64,000 nt of DNA, taken from an uncultured Lacinutrix sp. (GTDB lineage: Bacteria > Bacteroidota > Bacteroidia > Flavobacteriales > Flavobacteriaceae). The notes below the pieces were generated by a model that worked only from the letters and a program-made list of their open reading frames with translations, was not told the origin of the DNA and made no database searches. The DNA lies in assembly GCF_947500605.1 (NCBI RefSeq), contig NZ_CANMSJ010000005.1, positions 186,001 to 250,000 on the forward strand, in the 5' to 3' direction. Made by a program: the position numbers and the translations under genes. This document shows positions 1 through 8,263 of the stretch, piece after piece (positions within the stretch are counted from its first letter, which is position 1; each line of letters opens with the position of its first letter).

Positions 1-742
1 ATTTTGCTACATTTTTAGCATTCCAATCTCCTGTTGGAAAAGCCAATAGAATACTAGAAACCAAACCAAAAACAACTCCTGTTTTTAAGAATAACTGTCC
101 GTATTGGGTTTGCTTATTTCTTAAAATATAAAAGGCACCTATGCTAGCAACAACAAAAGAAGAAGTGACAACAGATGCTAATTGATTGTGCAAGAATGCT
201 GGTAGAAGCCAAGGATTTGTAAATAATGCCGAAAAGTTTTGTAATACAAATTTACCATTGTCTAAAATTTCGTAACCTACAGGATGCTGCATCCAAGCAT
301 TGGTTGCTAGAATAAACCAACCACTTGCCCAAGAACCTAAAAAGACTAGAAATCCGGTTAGGAAATGTAGTTTTTGTCCCATTAGTTTTTCGCCAAAAAT
401 AAAGAGCGCTAAAAAAGAAGATTCTAAAAAGAAAGAGAACATGCCTTCCATTGCTAGAGTCTGTCCAATAATACCACCTGTTAATTCAGAAAACTTAGCC
501 CAATTGGTACCAAATTGAAATTCCATTGGAATTCCAGTTACAACACCCATTGTAAAGTTGATAGCAAAAATTTTCATAAAAAACTTTGCAGCGTTATTAT
601 ATTTCTCAATGTTGTTTCTAAGGTATTTCCATTTAAAATAAACTATCAATAACGATAAGCCCATGGTTAATTGTGGAAATATATAATGAAAAGTGATAGT
701 AAATGCGAATTGCAATCTATCGTAAAAGATCATGTCTTCCAT
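1..742 (-). CDS. cydA: Cytochrome bd ubiquinol oxidase subunit I, N-terminal part (cut by window edge)
   Basis: About 247 N-terminal residues read on the minus strand from an ATG at 742; the gene runs off the left edge. CydA is the heme-carrying, quinol-oxidising membrane subunit of the high-affinity terminal oxidase. Visible family features are the opening RLQFAFTITFHYIFPQLTMG, with a histidine at residue 19 where CydA has a conserved heme ligand, then MEFQFGTNW, ESSFLALFIFG and NAWMQHPVG, separated by hydrophobic helices. A second ATG lies three codons in, but the first puts the His at the canonical position 19. No Shine-Dalgarno sequence is present. The plus-strand ORFs in this stretch are antisense shadows. 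Confidence 0.95.
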   Translation of the reverse strand, partial: MEDMIFYDRLQFAFTITFHYIFPQLTMGLSLLIVYFKWKYLRNNIEKYNNAAKFFMKIFAINFTMGVVTGIPMEFQFGTNWAKFSELTGGIIGQTLAMEGMFSFFLESSFLALFIFGEKLMGQKLHFLTGFLVFLGSWASGWFILATNAWMQHPVGYEILDNGKFVLQNFSALFTNPWLLPAFLHNQLASVVTSSFVVASIGAFYILRNKQTQYGQLFLKTGVVFGLVSSILLAFPTGDWNAKNVAK

Positions 743-1059
743 ACCCTTGTTTTAGACTATAAAAATACGACAGATAGAGCGATTTTGTGTAACATTTATT
801 ACAAATATTACATTAAGATTTTTGTGTGTAACTCTCGTTTAAATAATTTTATTTAATGTTATGGAGAAGTGTTTTCTCTGTTGAGAAAATTGAATTGATT
901 TTTTTAGTTAGCAAAAATTATTATTTCATATTTTTTTATAATTATTTTCACAAAATTAAAATTTTTATAGTCAAATTTTATGGATTTCGCTTTTATGAGC
1001 TGAGCAAGATATTTTAGCTAACAGATGCATATCTTTGCGGCAAAAATTATACATTATTT
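743..1059. other. Divergent intergenic region, no gene
   Basis: This 317-bp, very AT-rich spacer separates minus-strand cydA from the plus-strand dehydrogenase and should hold both promoters. A clear Bacteroidota -7 element (TATCTTTG) for the rightward gene is at 1030-1037. No RNA gene, repeat or credible small ORF was seen. Confidence 0.6.
1030..1037 (+). promoter_or_regulatory. -7 promoter element TATCTTTG
   Basis: Perfect match to the Bacteroidota -7 consensus TAnnTTTG, 23 bases before the ATG of the dehydrogenase at 1060. No strict TTG was found at the expected -33 distance, so the upstream element is weak or degenerate. Confidence 0.6.
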
Positions 1060-1941
1060 ATGAAAAAACCAACTATAGGATTTATCGGACTTGGCCTTAT
1101 GGGCGGAAACATGGTTGAAAATCTTCAAAAGAGAGGATTCGAATTAACAGTAATGGATCTTAATAAAGATGAAGTTGCAAAAGTTATCGCTCGCGGTAAT
1201 GCTACTGAAGCATCTTCTCCAAAAGAATTAGCTCAAAAGAGTGATATTGTAATGTTTTGCCTTACTACTTCAGCGGTTGTAGAAAAGATTGTTTACGGTG
1301 AAGACGGTGTTCTTGCAGGTATTAAGGAAGGTTCTGTTTTAATTGATTTTGGAACATCTATTCCAGCATCTACTATTAAAATAGGGAAAGACCTTGCTGC
1401 AAAAGGTGCAGGTATGATTGATGCTCCACTTGGGCGTACACCTGCTCATGCAAAAGACGGTTTACTTAACATTATGGCTGCAGGAGATAAAGATATTTTC
1501 GCGAAAGTAAAACCAGTTCTTGACGAACAAGGAGAGAACGTATTTTACCTAGGTGCTCTTGGTGCTGGACATACAACTAAACTGATTAATAACTTTATGG
1601 GTATGACAACTGTGGTTGCTATGTCTCAAGCTTTTGCTGCGGCTAAACTTGCTGGTGTAGATGGACAACAACTTTTTGATATTATGTCATCAGGACCATC
1701 AAATTCACCATTCATGAAATTCTGTAAAAACTATGCAGTAGATAATGTAAGTGATTTAGGTTTCTCTATAGCGAATGCTAATAAAGATTTAGGTTATTTT
1801 GTACAGATGATGAATGACCTTGGTACAACTTCTACAATTGCCGAAGCAACTTCTGGAAACCTTAAAGCTGCTTTAGGTGCAGATATGGGTAGTTTAAATG
1901 TTCCTGAAATCTTCGATTATTTCACAGATTTAAAGAAATAG
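1060..1941 (+). CDS. NAD(P)-dependent beta-hydroxyacid dehydrogenase (3-hydroxyisobutyrate dehydrogenase / YihU-like)
   Basis: 293 residues, the usual family length. The N-terminal Rossmann domain carries GLGLMG (G10-x-G12-x2-G15), and the C-terminal helical domain carries the catalytic lysine K174 in GHTTKLINNF. The family oxidises or reduces small 3-hydroxyacids or semialdehydes in the cytosol. The substrate loop reads DAPLGRTPAHAKDG (residues 121-134) instead of the common DAPVSGG. The GRT triplet is what I recall from E. coli sulfolactaldehyde reductase YihU, so the substrate may not be hydroxyisobutyrate. The gene stands alone, with its own -7 element and a strong terminator at 1984-2018. 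Family assignment is firm, substrate unknown. Confidence 0.88.
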   Translation: MKKPTIGFIGLGLMGGNMVENLQKRGFELTVMDLNKDEVAKVIARGNATEASSPKELAQKSDIVMFCLTTSAVVEKIVYGEDGVLAGIKEGSVLIDFGTSIPASTIKIGKDLAAKGAGMIDAPLGRTPAHAKDGLLNIMAAGDKDIFAKVKPVLDEQGENVFYLGALGAGHTTKLINNFMGMTTVVAMSQAFAAAKLAGVDGQQLFDIMSSGPSNSPFMKFCKNYAVDNVSDLGFSIANANKDLGYFVQMMNDLGTTSTIAEATSGNLKAALGADMGSLNVPEIFDYFTDLKK

Positions 1942-1983
1942 TAGTACGTGAATTTATATTAAAAAATTAAATTTATAAAAAGT

Positions 1984-2018
1984 AAAAAAGCCAAAACAAT
2001 ATATGTTTTGGCTTTTTT
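1984..2018. terminator. Intrinsic terminator, bidirectional
   Basis: A 14-bp perfect stem (1984-1997 with 2005-2018), core GCCAAAAC/GTTTTGGC, flanked by A and T runs. It lies between the dehydrogenase and the convergent 105-aa gene, so it can serve both. The same core recurs in the two hairpins at 2495-2525 and 2706-2736. Confidence 0.85.
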
Positions 2019-2061
2019 GTATAAATTATATTGGGTGTTTTTTGTTTTTTATTCTCCTTTT

Positions 2062-2379
2062 TTATTTCCTGAACGAGCTATATCCTATTAAACTCCATAT
2101 AACAAATAATCCTAATAGACCTATTCTTGCGTAGCCAAAAAACATTGCAAATAAAAGTAATAGGCTAAGTACTAAAGCTATCATTTTTATTCCTTTTACT
2201 GTTTTTCCGCTAGATTCAGATTTATTATTAATTAACTGATTTAAAAATATTTCATCAGATTTTTTTAAATAATACTGAATTTGAGATTCTTCTAAACCTT
2301 CCTCTTTTAATCTTTTTTTTATTTCGTTAGATCCAAAACCTTTCTTTCTTAATGAAATACTATAATCTAATTTATTCAT
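2062..2379 (-). CDS. Small membrane protein of unknown function (105 aa)
   Basis: Not recognised. The first 50 residues are charged and helical (SLRKKGFGSNEIKKRLKEEG, then EESQIQYYLKKSDEIFL) and look like a small helical bundle or DNA/protein-binding segment. The C-terminal 40 residues are two adjacent hydrophobic helices ending SSFRK, so it is probably an inner-membrane protein with a cytoplasmic head. It lies on the minus strand between a terminator and the repeat copy at 2402-2525 just upstream of its start, an arrangement resembling the ORF-plus-repeat unit at 19.1-20.0 kb. The start ATG at 2379 is the only good candidate. Confidence 0.65.
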   Translation of the reverse strand: MNKLDYSISLRKKGFGSNEIKKRLKEEGLEESQIQYYLKKSDEIFLNQLINNKSESSGKTVKGIKMIALVLSLLLLFAMFFGYARIGLLGLFVIWSLIGYSSFRK

Positions 2380-2401
2380 TTCATTTAAAACTGTTGATAA
2401 T

Positions 2402-2525
2402 GTTTAGTCGCTATAAAATTGTTTTAATATTCTATACCAAACATCAAACGAAGTTCGATTATTAATATTAAAAAGTCAAGTTAGTAAAAATGAAAACAGC
2501 CAAAACAAAATAGGTTTTGGCTGTT
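2402..2525. repeat. Repeat copy A of a 124-bp intergenic repeat
   Basis: Pairs base for base with copy B, 211 bp downstream, including the terminator-like 12-bp stem at its right end (2495-2506 with 2514-2525). The left half is a degenerate version of the palindrome seen in copy B. It sits just upstream of the 105-aa gene. Confidence 0.75.
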
Positions 2526-2602
2526 ATACTTAAATTAGAGAGAATATGGTTTGTTTTTAAAAACGTTTATTCAGGATATTGATTTTTTAGTTTTTTTGAA
2601 GT

Positions 2603-2736
2603 TTCGTTTAATGTTTCGTTGATATAAAATCGTTTCAATGTTTTATATCATACGTTAAACGAAGTTAGCGTATTTTTTTTGCAAAGTCAAGTTTGTAAAA
2701 AGCAAAACAGCCAAAACAAAATATGTTTTGGCTGTT
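2603..2736. repeat. Repeat copy B: cruciform-forming intergenic repeat plus terminator
   Basis: Copy B proper is 2613-2736. Its inner dyad is perfect: GATATAAAA (2621-2629) pairs with TTTTATATC (2641-2649) around an 11-nt loop ending CGTTTCAATG. An outer dyad pairs TTCGTTTAATG (2603-2613) with CGTTAAACGAA (2653-2663), 10 of 11. The right end is a 12-bp hairpin (2706-2717 with 2725-2736), placed as the terminator of minus-strand pepT. The loop and downstream flank recur at 19940-20010. Confidence 0.8.
2706..2736. terminator. Intrinsic terminator of pepT
   Basis: Perfect 12-bp stem AACAGCCAAAAC/GTTTTGGCTGTT with a 7-nt loop, ending 24 bases past the pepT stop on the minus strand. It is the right part of repeat copy B. 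Confidence 0.75.
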
Positions 2737-2760
2737 AAATTTATAGTAATAAAATACTGT

Positions 2761-3999
2761 TTATTTCTGCTCTGCAGTAAGCTCACAAATTTTGCAAATA
2801 ACTTCGGTAGCTTTAATCATACTTTCTACAGGTACGTACTCGTAGCGTCCATGGAAATTATGTCCACCTGCAAAAATGTTAGGGCAAGGTAAGCCCATAT
2901 AACTTAATTGAGAACCATCTGTACCACCACGAATGGCTTTAATTAATGGTGTAATACCTACTTGTTTCATTGCTTCTTCGGCAATATCTACAATATGCAT
3001 TACAGGCTCCACTTTTTCTTTCATATTAAAATATTGATCTTTAATCTCAATTTCAATAACTTCTCTTCCGTATTGTGCGTTTAACTCGTTAGTTAACTTT
3101 AGCATGACTTCTTTTCTAGCTTCAAAATGTCCAAGATCATGATCACGTATAATATACTCTAGTTTAGTATCTTCAACTTCTCCTTTTATAGAGTATAGGT
3201 GAAAGAAACCTTGGTATCCTTCTGTATGTTCTGGTGTTTCCATACGTGGTAAAGAGTTTATAAACTCTGTAGCAATGTACATAGAGTTTACCATTTTACC
3301 TTTTGCATAACCAGGATGCACTATTTTACCTTTTACGGTAACTACTGCTCCTGCAGCATTAAAGTTTTCGTATTCAAGTTCTCCAATTTGGCTACCATCC
3401 ATTGTGTAAGCCCAATCTGCACCAAATTTCTTTACATCAAATTTATGTGCACCACGACCAATTTCTTCGTCTGGTGTAAAACCAACTTTAACGTCACCAT
3501 GTTTTATTTGCGGATTAGCAATAAGATATTCCATAGCAGAAATAATCTCTGTAATTCCAGCTTTATCATCTGCTCCTAAAAGTGTTGTACCATCTGTTGT
3601 AATTAAGGTCTGACCTTTATATAATAATAAATCGTCGAAATAATCTGGAGATAATACAATGTTTTCTGCTTCGTTAAGCATAATGTCTTTACCATCGTAG
3701 CTCTCAATAATTTGAGGTTTTACGTTAGCACCAGTAAAATCTGGAGTCGTATCAAAATGCGAAATAAAACCAATAGTTGGTGTGTCGTGATCTACATTAC
3801 TAGGTAAAGTTGCCATAATATAAGCGTTCTCATCTATAGTAACATCGCTCATACCAATAGCCTTTAACTCATCTACTAATATATTTGCTAAATCCCATTG
3901 TTTTGCTGTACTTGGCGTTGTGTCGCTTTCTGGATCAGATTCTGTATCAACAGTTACATAACCTACAAAGCGCTTTATTATATCTTGTTTTGAAATCAT
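2761..3999 (-). CDS. pepT: Peptidase T (tripeptide aminopeptidase, M20B)
   Basis: 412 residues, full length for PepT. It is a cytosolic di-zinc aminopeptidase that removes the N-terminal residue of tripeptides. Visible signatures in order: metal ligand H81 in HFDTTPD (H81, D83), the bridging aspartate in LLGADDKAG (about D144), the general-base glutamates in TPDEEIG (E178/E179), the [17 protein letters not shown] segment before the lid domain, and the C-terminal metal site in [13 protein letters not shown]. It is a single-gene unit divergent from pyrD, with a possible TAACTTTG -7 element (minus strand, 4059-4066) and a terminator in repeat B. Confidence 0.96.
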   Translation of the reverse strand: MISKQDIIKRFVGYVTVDTESDPESDTTPSTAKQWDLANILVDELKAIGMSDVTIDENAYIMATLPSNVDHDTPTIGFISHFDTTPDFTGANVKPQIIESYDGKDIMLNEAENIVLSPDYFDDLLLYKGQTLITTDGTTLLGADDKAGITEIISAMEYLIANPQIKHGDVKVGFTPDEEIGRGAHKFDVKKFGADWAYTMDGSQIGELEYENFNAAGAVVTVKGKIVHPGYAKGKMVNSMYIATEFINSLPRMETPEHTEGYQGFFHLYSIKGEVEDTKLEYIIRDHDLGHFEARKEVMLKLTNELNAQYGREVIEIEIKDQYFNMKEKVEPVMHIVDIAEEAMKQVGITPLIKAIRGGTDGSQLSYMGLPCPNIFAGGHNFHGRYEYVPVESMIKATEVICKICELTAEQK

Positions 4000-4093
4000 T
4001 TTATCAATGTTTTATTTTATGAATTCGAGTGAGTGAACTTAATAACTCTTTAGAGTTTCAAAGTTACAATTATTAAGTTTTTTGGCTTTTGAA

Positions 4094-4124
4094 TTGTTCA
4101 TCTTTTTTTTTAGAAGTATTTTTG
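4094..4124 (+). promoter_or_regulatory. Promoter of pyrD
   Basis: TTG at 4094-4096, a 20-base spacer, and TATTTTTG at 4117-4124, a full match to the Bacteroidota pattern. The start codon at 4140 follows within 16 bases, so the leader is very short. Confidence 0.65.
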
Positions 4125-4139
4125 TATAAACATTATTAG

Positions 4140-5174
4140 ATGTACAAATTACTACTAAGGCCATTATTCTTTCTTTTCGATCCCGAAAAAATTCATTATT
4201 TCACTTTTTCATTAGTAAAATTCACTTCAAAAATTCCTGGAGTAGCAGCTTTATATAGAAGTTTATTTCTTATTGAAGATGCTAAGCTAGAGCGTAAGCT
4301 TTTCGGTTTAACCTTTAAAAATCCAGTAGGATTAGCAGCAGGTTTCGATAAAAATGCGGTGTTGTATAACGAATTAGCAAACTTTGGTTTCGGTTTTATA
4401 GAAATAGGAACTGTAACACCAAAAGGACAAGCTGGGAACCCTAAAAAGCGTTTGTTTAGACTTAAAGACGATAAAGGGATTATTAATAGAATGGGTTTTA
4501 ATAATGAAGGACTCCAAGCTGCCATAACACAACTTAAAAAGAATAAAGGCAAGCTAATTATTGGAGGAAACATTGGTAAAAACACACAAACAAAACCAGA
4601 AGATTATACTAAAGATTACCTAGAGTGTTTTAACGCTTTACATCCTTATGTCGATTATTTTGTACTTAATGTAAGCTGCCCAAATGTTGGCAGTCATGCA
4701 AAGTTAAATGATAAAGATTATTTGTTAGAACTAATTGGTGCTGTACAAACAGCAAATAAAACATTTGATAAGCAAAGACCAATACTTTTAAAAATTGCTC
4801 CAGATTTAAATAACGGACAGCTTGACGAAATTATAGAGTTGGTTGCCGAAACAAACCTAGATGGTGTAATTGCAAGTAATACCTCTAACGATAGATCGGG
4901 TTTAAAAGCGTCGGAAGAAAGACTTGCCGAAATAGGAAACGGAGGATTAAGTGGGCAGCCTGTTTTAGAAAAGTCTACACAGGTTATTAAGTATTTATCT
5001 GATAAGAGTAAAAAATCCTTTCCAATTATTGGAGTAGGAGGTATACACTCTGCAGAAGATGCCTTAGCAAAAATTGAAGCAGGAGCAGACTTAGTGCAAA
5101 TTTATACAGGTTTTATATACGAAGGTCCTTCGCTTATTAAAAAAATAAATAAGGCAATCTTAAAAGATTTTTAA
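4140..5174 (+). CDS. pyrD: Quinone-dependent dihydroorotate dehydrogenase (class 2)
   Basis: 344 residues. It oxidises dihydroorotate to orotate (pyrimidine step 4) with FMN, passing electrons to quinone. The extra N-terminal helices before the barrel (residues 1-45) mark the membrane-associated class 2 form. Conserved blocks are [12 protein letters not shown] (FMN), [35 protein letters not shown] and [11 protein letters not shown]. The catalytic loop reads NVSCPN (residues 177-182), with Cys180 where E. coli and human class 2 enzymes have the base serine; Cys is the class 1 residue. It shares its unit with the LysE gene, whose GTG follows its stop directly. Confidence 0.95.
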   Translation: MYKLLLRPLFFLFDPEKIHYFTFSLVKFTSKIPGVAALYRSLFLIEDAKLERKLFGLTFKNPVGLAAGFDKNAVLYNELANFGFGFIEIGTVTPKGQAGNPKKRLFRLKDDKGIINRMGFNNEGLQAAITQLKKNKGKLIIGGNIGKNTQTKPEDYTKDYLECFNALHPYVDYFVLNVSCPNVGSHAKLNDKDYLLELIGAVQTANKTFDKQRPILLKIAPDLNNGQLDEIIELVAETNLDGVIASNTSNDRSGLKASEERLAEIGNGGLSGQPVLEKSTQVIKYLSDKSKKSFPIIGVGGIHSAEDALAKIEAGADLVQIYTGFIYEGPSLIKKINKAILKDF

Positions 5175-5801
5175 GTGAATTACGATACACTTATAGCGTT
5201 TATAGTAGCCACTTCGGTATTATCATTATCGCCAGGACCAGACAATATTTATGTTTTAATGCAAAGTATTGTAAACGGAACAAAATATGGTCTAGCAACT
5301 GTTTGTGGGTTAATTTTTGGCTGCTTGTTTCATACCACTTTAGTCGCCTTTGGAGTGTCTGCTATTATTAAAGAAAATGATACTTTATTTTTTGCTATTA
5401 AATGCTTAGGAGCTGGCTATTTATTATACTTGGCTTATAAGGTCTATAGAAGTGATGCGAAAGTGGATTTAAACAGTGATGCTGTACCTAAAAAAAGCAT
5501 GTTGCAATTGTTTAAGCAAGGTGTAATTATGAATGTACTTAATCCAAAAGTTTCAATTTTCTTTTTAGCTTTTTTTCCAGGTTTTTTATATTCCGAAACC
5601 ATAAGTTCTGTAAAACAGTTTTACGTTTTAGGCTTGTTGTTTATGGCAACTTCATTTATAATATTCTCAATAATAGCAATTTTGGCTGGTTCAATTTCTA
5701 CGTATTTAAAATCTCATAAAAACATAGGCGTTGTTTTAAAATGGTTGCAAATTGTTGTGTTTGTAGGTATCGCAGTTTTTATTTTGTTTTCAGAAAAATA
5801 G
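5175..5801 (+). CDS. LysE/RhtB family amino-acid exporter
   Basis: 208 residues with about six hydrophobic segments and the family motif SPGPDN at residues 19-24, followed by GxxxGL. The family exports amino acids or related small metabolites across the inner membrane; the substrate cannot be told. The start is a GTG at 5175 that touches the pyrD stop, which keeps the complete family N-terminus and implies coupled translation with pyrD. A proline in the second half (VLNPKVSIFF) is typical of the family. The link to pyrimidine synthesis is positional only. Confidence 0.88.
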   Translation: MNYDTLIAFIVATSVLSLSPGPDNIYVLMQSIVNGTKYGLATVCGLIFGCLFHTTLVAFGVSAIIKENDTLFFAIKCLGAGYLLYLAYKVYRSDAKVDLNSDAVPKKSMLQLFKQGVIMNVLNPKVSIFFLAFFPGFLYSETISSVKQFYVLGLLFMATSFIIFSIIAILAGSISTYLKSHKNIGVVLKWLQIVVFVGIAVFILFSEK

Positions 5802-5903
5802 AGTCATATAATTTAAGAGTTAATAATCACTAGTTTAGGCTTTGCCATTTGGTTTGGGTTTTTAGGTGCATTAATTTTACCATAATCTATAAAGAATAAA
5901 GAT

Positions 5904-5932
5904 TTGTAAACGACTAATCTTTTTTATCTTTG
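5904..5932 (+). promoter_or_regulatory. Promoter of the HMG-CoA lyase-like gene
   Basis: TTG at 5904-5906, exactly 18 bases, then TATCTTTG at 5925-5932: a textbook Bacteroidota promoter. The ATG at 5941 lies 8 bases past the -7 box, so the mRNA is nearly or fully leaderless. Confidence 0.75.
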
Positions 5933-5940
5933 AATTTAAT

Positions 5941-6804
5941 ATGAAAGACCACGTTAAAGTTATAGAATGTCCAAGAGATGCCATGCAAGGCATAAAAGCT
6001 TTTATTCCCACGGAAAAGAAGGTGCAATACATTCAATCTTTACTTCGCGTAGGTTTCGATACTATCGACTTTGGAAGCTTTGTGTCACCAAAAGCAATAC
6101 CGCAAATGGTAGATACACGAGAGGTGTTATCTCAATTAGATTTAAGTAAAACAACGAGTAAACTACTAGCTATTATAGCTAATACTCGTGGTGCCGAAGA
6201 TGCTTGTAAACACCCAGAAATAGATTATTTAGGTTATCCGTTTTCCATATCAGAGAATTTTCAAATGCGTAACACGCATAAAACTATAGCACAATCTGTA
6301 GTAACATTACAAGAGATTTTAAACCGTGCAGACCAAGTAAATAAAGAGGTCGTGGTTTATATTTCTATGGGCTTTGGGAATCCTTATGGAGATCCATGGA
6401 GTGTAGAAATTGTAGGAGAGTGGACAGAGCGCTTAAGTAAAATGGGTGTTAAGATTTTGAGTTTGAGTGATACTGTTGGTACTTCAGATCCAGAAAATAT
6501 CGACTATTTATTTTCTAATTTAATTCCAGCATATAAAAATATAGAATTTGGTGCACATTTACATACTACGCCAACTACATGGTTCGAGAAAGTAGATGCA
6601 GCTTACAATGCAGGATGTAAAAGATTCGATGGAGCCATTCAAGGTTTTGGTGGTTGCCCAATGGCAAAGGACGATCTTACGGGTAATATGCCTACAGAAA
6701 AAGTACTGTCTTATCTTACTACAAAGAAAGCTTCTAACTTAAATGCAATGTCTTTTGAGAGCTCTTATAATGAAGCAACAAAGATTTTTACTAAATATCA
6801 TTAA
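5941..6804 (+). CDS. Hydroxymethylglutaryl-CoA lyase family protein
   Basis: 287 residues, a single TIM-barrel of the HMGL-like/DRE-TIM family. The metal/catalytic pair R12-D13 is in CPRDAMQ, the signature SFVSPKAIPQM covers residues 46-56, metal histidines H206 and H208 are in HLHTT, and the C-terminal cysteine C239 is in GGCP. The known reaction cleaves HMG-CoA to acetoacetate and acetyl-CoA in leucine or ketone-body breakdown. Some blocks differ from textbook enzymes (YISMGFGNPYGDPW instead of the usual VFGCPYEG), so a related acyl-CoA lyase activity is possible. It is a single gene with its own strong promoter. Confidence 0.88.
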   Translation: MKDHVKVIECPRDAMQGIKAFIPTEKKVQYIQSLLRVGFDTIDFGSFVSPKAIPQMVDTREVLSQLDLSKTTSKLLAIIANTRGAEDACKHPEIDYLGYPFSISENFQMRNTHKTIAQSVVTLQEILNRADQVNKEVVVYISMGFGNPYGDPWSVEIVGEWTERLSKMGVKILSLSDTVGTSDPENIDYLFSNLIPAYKNIEFGAHLHTTPTTWFEKVDAAYNAGCKRFDGAIQGFGGCPMAKDDLTGNMPTEKVLSYLTTKKASNLNAMSFESSYNEATKIFTKYH

Positions 6805-6860
6805 AAAACAATAGTTATAACTAGCTGTTTAATAGTTGGTTATAATTTATTTCGTTTTTT

Positions 6861-6879
6861 ATTTAAATTTAGTCTAAAT
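6861..6879 (-). promoter_or_regulatory. Iron-box-like site 1
   Basis: Reads ATTTAGACTAAATTTAAAT on the minus strand and contains the perfect 6-1-6 palindrome ATTTAG-T-CTAAAT (6867-6879). It lies just upstream of the -33 TTG of the DUF4856 gene. One of four matches to ATTTAGACTnnnTnnAAAT in the window, all upstream of iron-cluster units. Confidence 0.6.
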
Positions 6880-6883
6880 AAAC

Positions 6884-6914
6884 TTGCGTAAATTACTTTT
6901 CATTTTTATTTTTG
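6884..6914 (+). promoter_or_regulatory. Promoter of the DUF4856 lipoprotein gene
   Basis: TTG at 6884-6886, 20 bases, TATTTTTG at 6907-6914. It lies between iron-box-like sites 1 and 2, the second falling in the leader, a layout that suits repression. Confidence 0.65.
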
Positions 6915-6932
6915 AAGTCGAATTACAAGTCT

Positions 6933-6951
6933 ATTTGTAATTAGTCTAAAT
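6933..6951 (-). promoter_or_regulatory. Iron-box-like site 2
   Basis: Reads ATTTAGACTAATTACAAAT on the minus strand, matching the 19-bp consensus. It lies 19 bases past the -7 element and 19 bases before the ATG at 6970, so a bound repressor would block early transcription. Confidence 0.6.
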
Positions 6952-6969
6952 AACAATAAACAAATTAAA

Positions 6970-8178
6970 ATGAAGAAATTCGTATTAGGATTAGCAACTT
7001 TAGCAACATTAGGTTTCACATCTTGTGATAGTGACGACGATGGAGGAACACCTGTAGTAACAAACAACGTAACAGCTCCAGATACTTATGTGTTTGAAAG
7101 AGGTGCAGCAAGTACAGTTAGTTTTGGAGGACAAACAACACGTATCCAAATGGCTCAAGAAATTGTTTCTGGATTAGTTAATACTGCTAATACAGAATTA
7201 GCTTTAGATAATATGTTTGCTCACGTTGAAAACGCTAACGATTTTACAGATGCAGATCTTAATGCTTCAGATAAAAGTGTAAGAAGTAAAGTAGCAGCAT
7301 CAACAGATTATTTTGCAGCTAATACTACAGATGCTAACGTTATTAAATCAACATTCGATTTATACATAGAAGACCAAGTAAATACAGTATTCCCTAACTG
7401 GGCAACTACAGCAACTTCTGGTGTTGCAGGACAAATACAACAAGCTGGAGGAGGCTCTATACGTTATGTAAACGGAAAAGGTTTAGAGTATAACCAAGCA
7501 TTTGCTAAAAGTTTAATTGGAGCTTTAATGGTAGATCAAATCTTAAACAACTACTTAAGTACTGCTGTTTTAGATGCAGGAGATAACGTTGCAAATAACA
7601 ATGCAGATGTTTTAGATGGTGATAATAATTACACAACTATGGAGCACAAATGGGATGAGGCTTACGGTTACTTATATGGTAACGAAGACAATCCTGCTGT
7701 TCCTTTATTAGAAGCAGATAAGTTTTTAAGCGAATACTTAGCAAAAGTAGATGGAGATGATGATTTTTCTGGTATTGCTTTAGATGTTTTCAATGCTTTT
7801 AAATTAGGTCGTGCTGCAATTGTAGCTAAAGATTACGATGTACGTGATGCTCAAGCTGAAATTATTAGAGCTAAAATTTCTCAAGTTATTGCTGTAAGAG
7901 GCGTTTACTATTTACAACAAGGTAAAGCTAAGTTAGGTACAGATATGGCATCAGCATTTCATGCATTATCTGAAGCTTACGGTTTTATTTATAGCTTACA
8001 GTTTACAAGAAAGCCTGGTACTACAGAGCCTTACTTAACAAAAGACGAAGTACTATTATTAACAGACGAGTTAATGACAGGAAATGGTTTCTGGGATATT
8101 ACACCAGCAACATTAGATACAATCTCAGATACAATTTCTGCAGAGTTTAGTTTTACTACAGCACAAGCTGGTAGTTAA
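6970..8178 (+). CDS. DUF4856 family lipoprotein
   Basis: 402 residues. The signal peptide ends in a lipobox with the lipidated cysteine at about residue 19-20 (GFTSC), followed by an Asp-rich tether, so it is an outer-membrane or surface lipoprotein. The mature part is mostly helical, with Asn/Asp-rich turns. I recognise it as the DUF4856 type commonly found beside imelysins in Bacteroidota; no biochemical role is established to my knowledge. It opens the plus arm of the iron-type cluster, flanked by two iron-box-like sites. The hairpin at 8196-8228 separates it from the following imelysin, so it can be made in greater amount. Confidence 0.85.
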   Translation: MKKFVLGLATLATLGFTSCDSDDDGGTPVVTNNVTAPDTYVFERGAASTVSFGGQTTRIQMAQEIVSGLVNTANTELALDNMFAHVENANDFTDADLNASDKSVRSKVAASTDYFAANTTDANVIKSTFDLYIEDQVNTVFPNWATTATSGVAGQIQQAGGGSIRYVNGKGLEYNQAFAKSLIGALMVDQILNNYLSTAVLDAGDNVANNNADVLDGDNNYTTMEHKWDEAYGYLYGNEDNPAVPLLEADKFLSEYLAKVDGDDDFSGIALDVFNAFKLGRAAIVAKDYDVRDAQAEIIRAKISQVIAVRGVYYLQQGKAKLGTDMASAFHALSEAYGFIYSLQFTRKPGTTEPYLTKDEVLLLTDELMTGNGFWDITPATLDTISDTISAEFSFTTAQAGS

Positions 8179-8195
8179 TAACTTATAAGTTTTAA

Positions 8196-8235
8196 AATAG
8201 TAGACGTTTGTTATAAACGTCTACTATTCTTATTT
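8196..8235 (+). terminator. Terminator or attenuator between DUF4856 and imelysin genes
   Basis: Perfect 14-bp stem (8196-8209 with 8215-8228) followed by a T-rich run. It overlaps the -33 element of the next promoter, so termination and re-initiation are packed together. Confidence 0.7.
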
Positions 8236-8238
8236 TTG
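8208..8238 (+). promoter_or_regulatory. Promoter of the plus-strand imelysin gene
   Basis: TTG at 8208-8210, 20 bases, TATTTTTG at 8231-8238, then ATG at 8264. The TTG lies at the edge of the terminator loop. No iron-box-like site was seen here. Confidence 0.55.
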
Positions 8239-8263
8239 CGCACTGAAAAAGAAAAAAATATTT

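Noticed and set aside
749-767. Fifth iron-box-like site upstream of cydA
   Set aside because: It has TTTTAGACT but fails the T13 and AAAT positions of the motif.
300-856. Plus-strand ORFs of 72 and 61 aa opposite or near cydA
   Set aside because: They run antisense to a clear CydA frame or lie in its start region and show no protein-like composition.
2402-2736. CRISPR array
   Set aside because: Two copies only, with diverged long repeats and no spacer pattern or cas gene.
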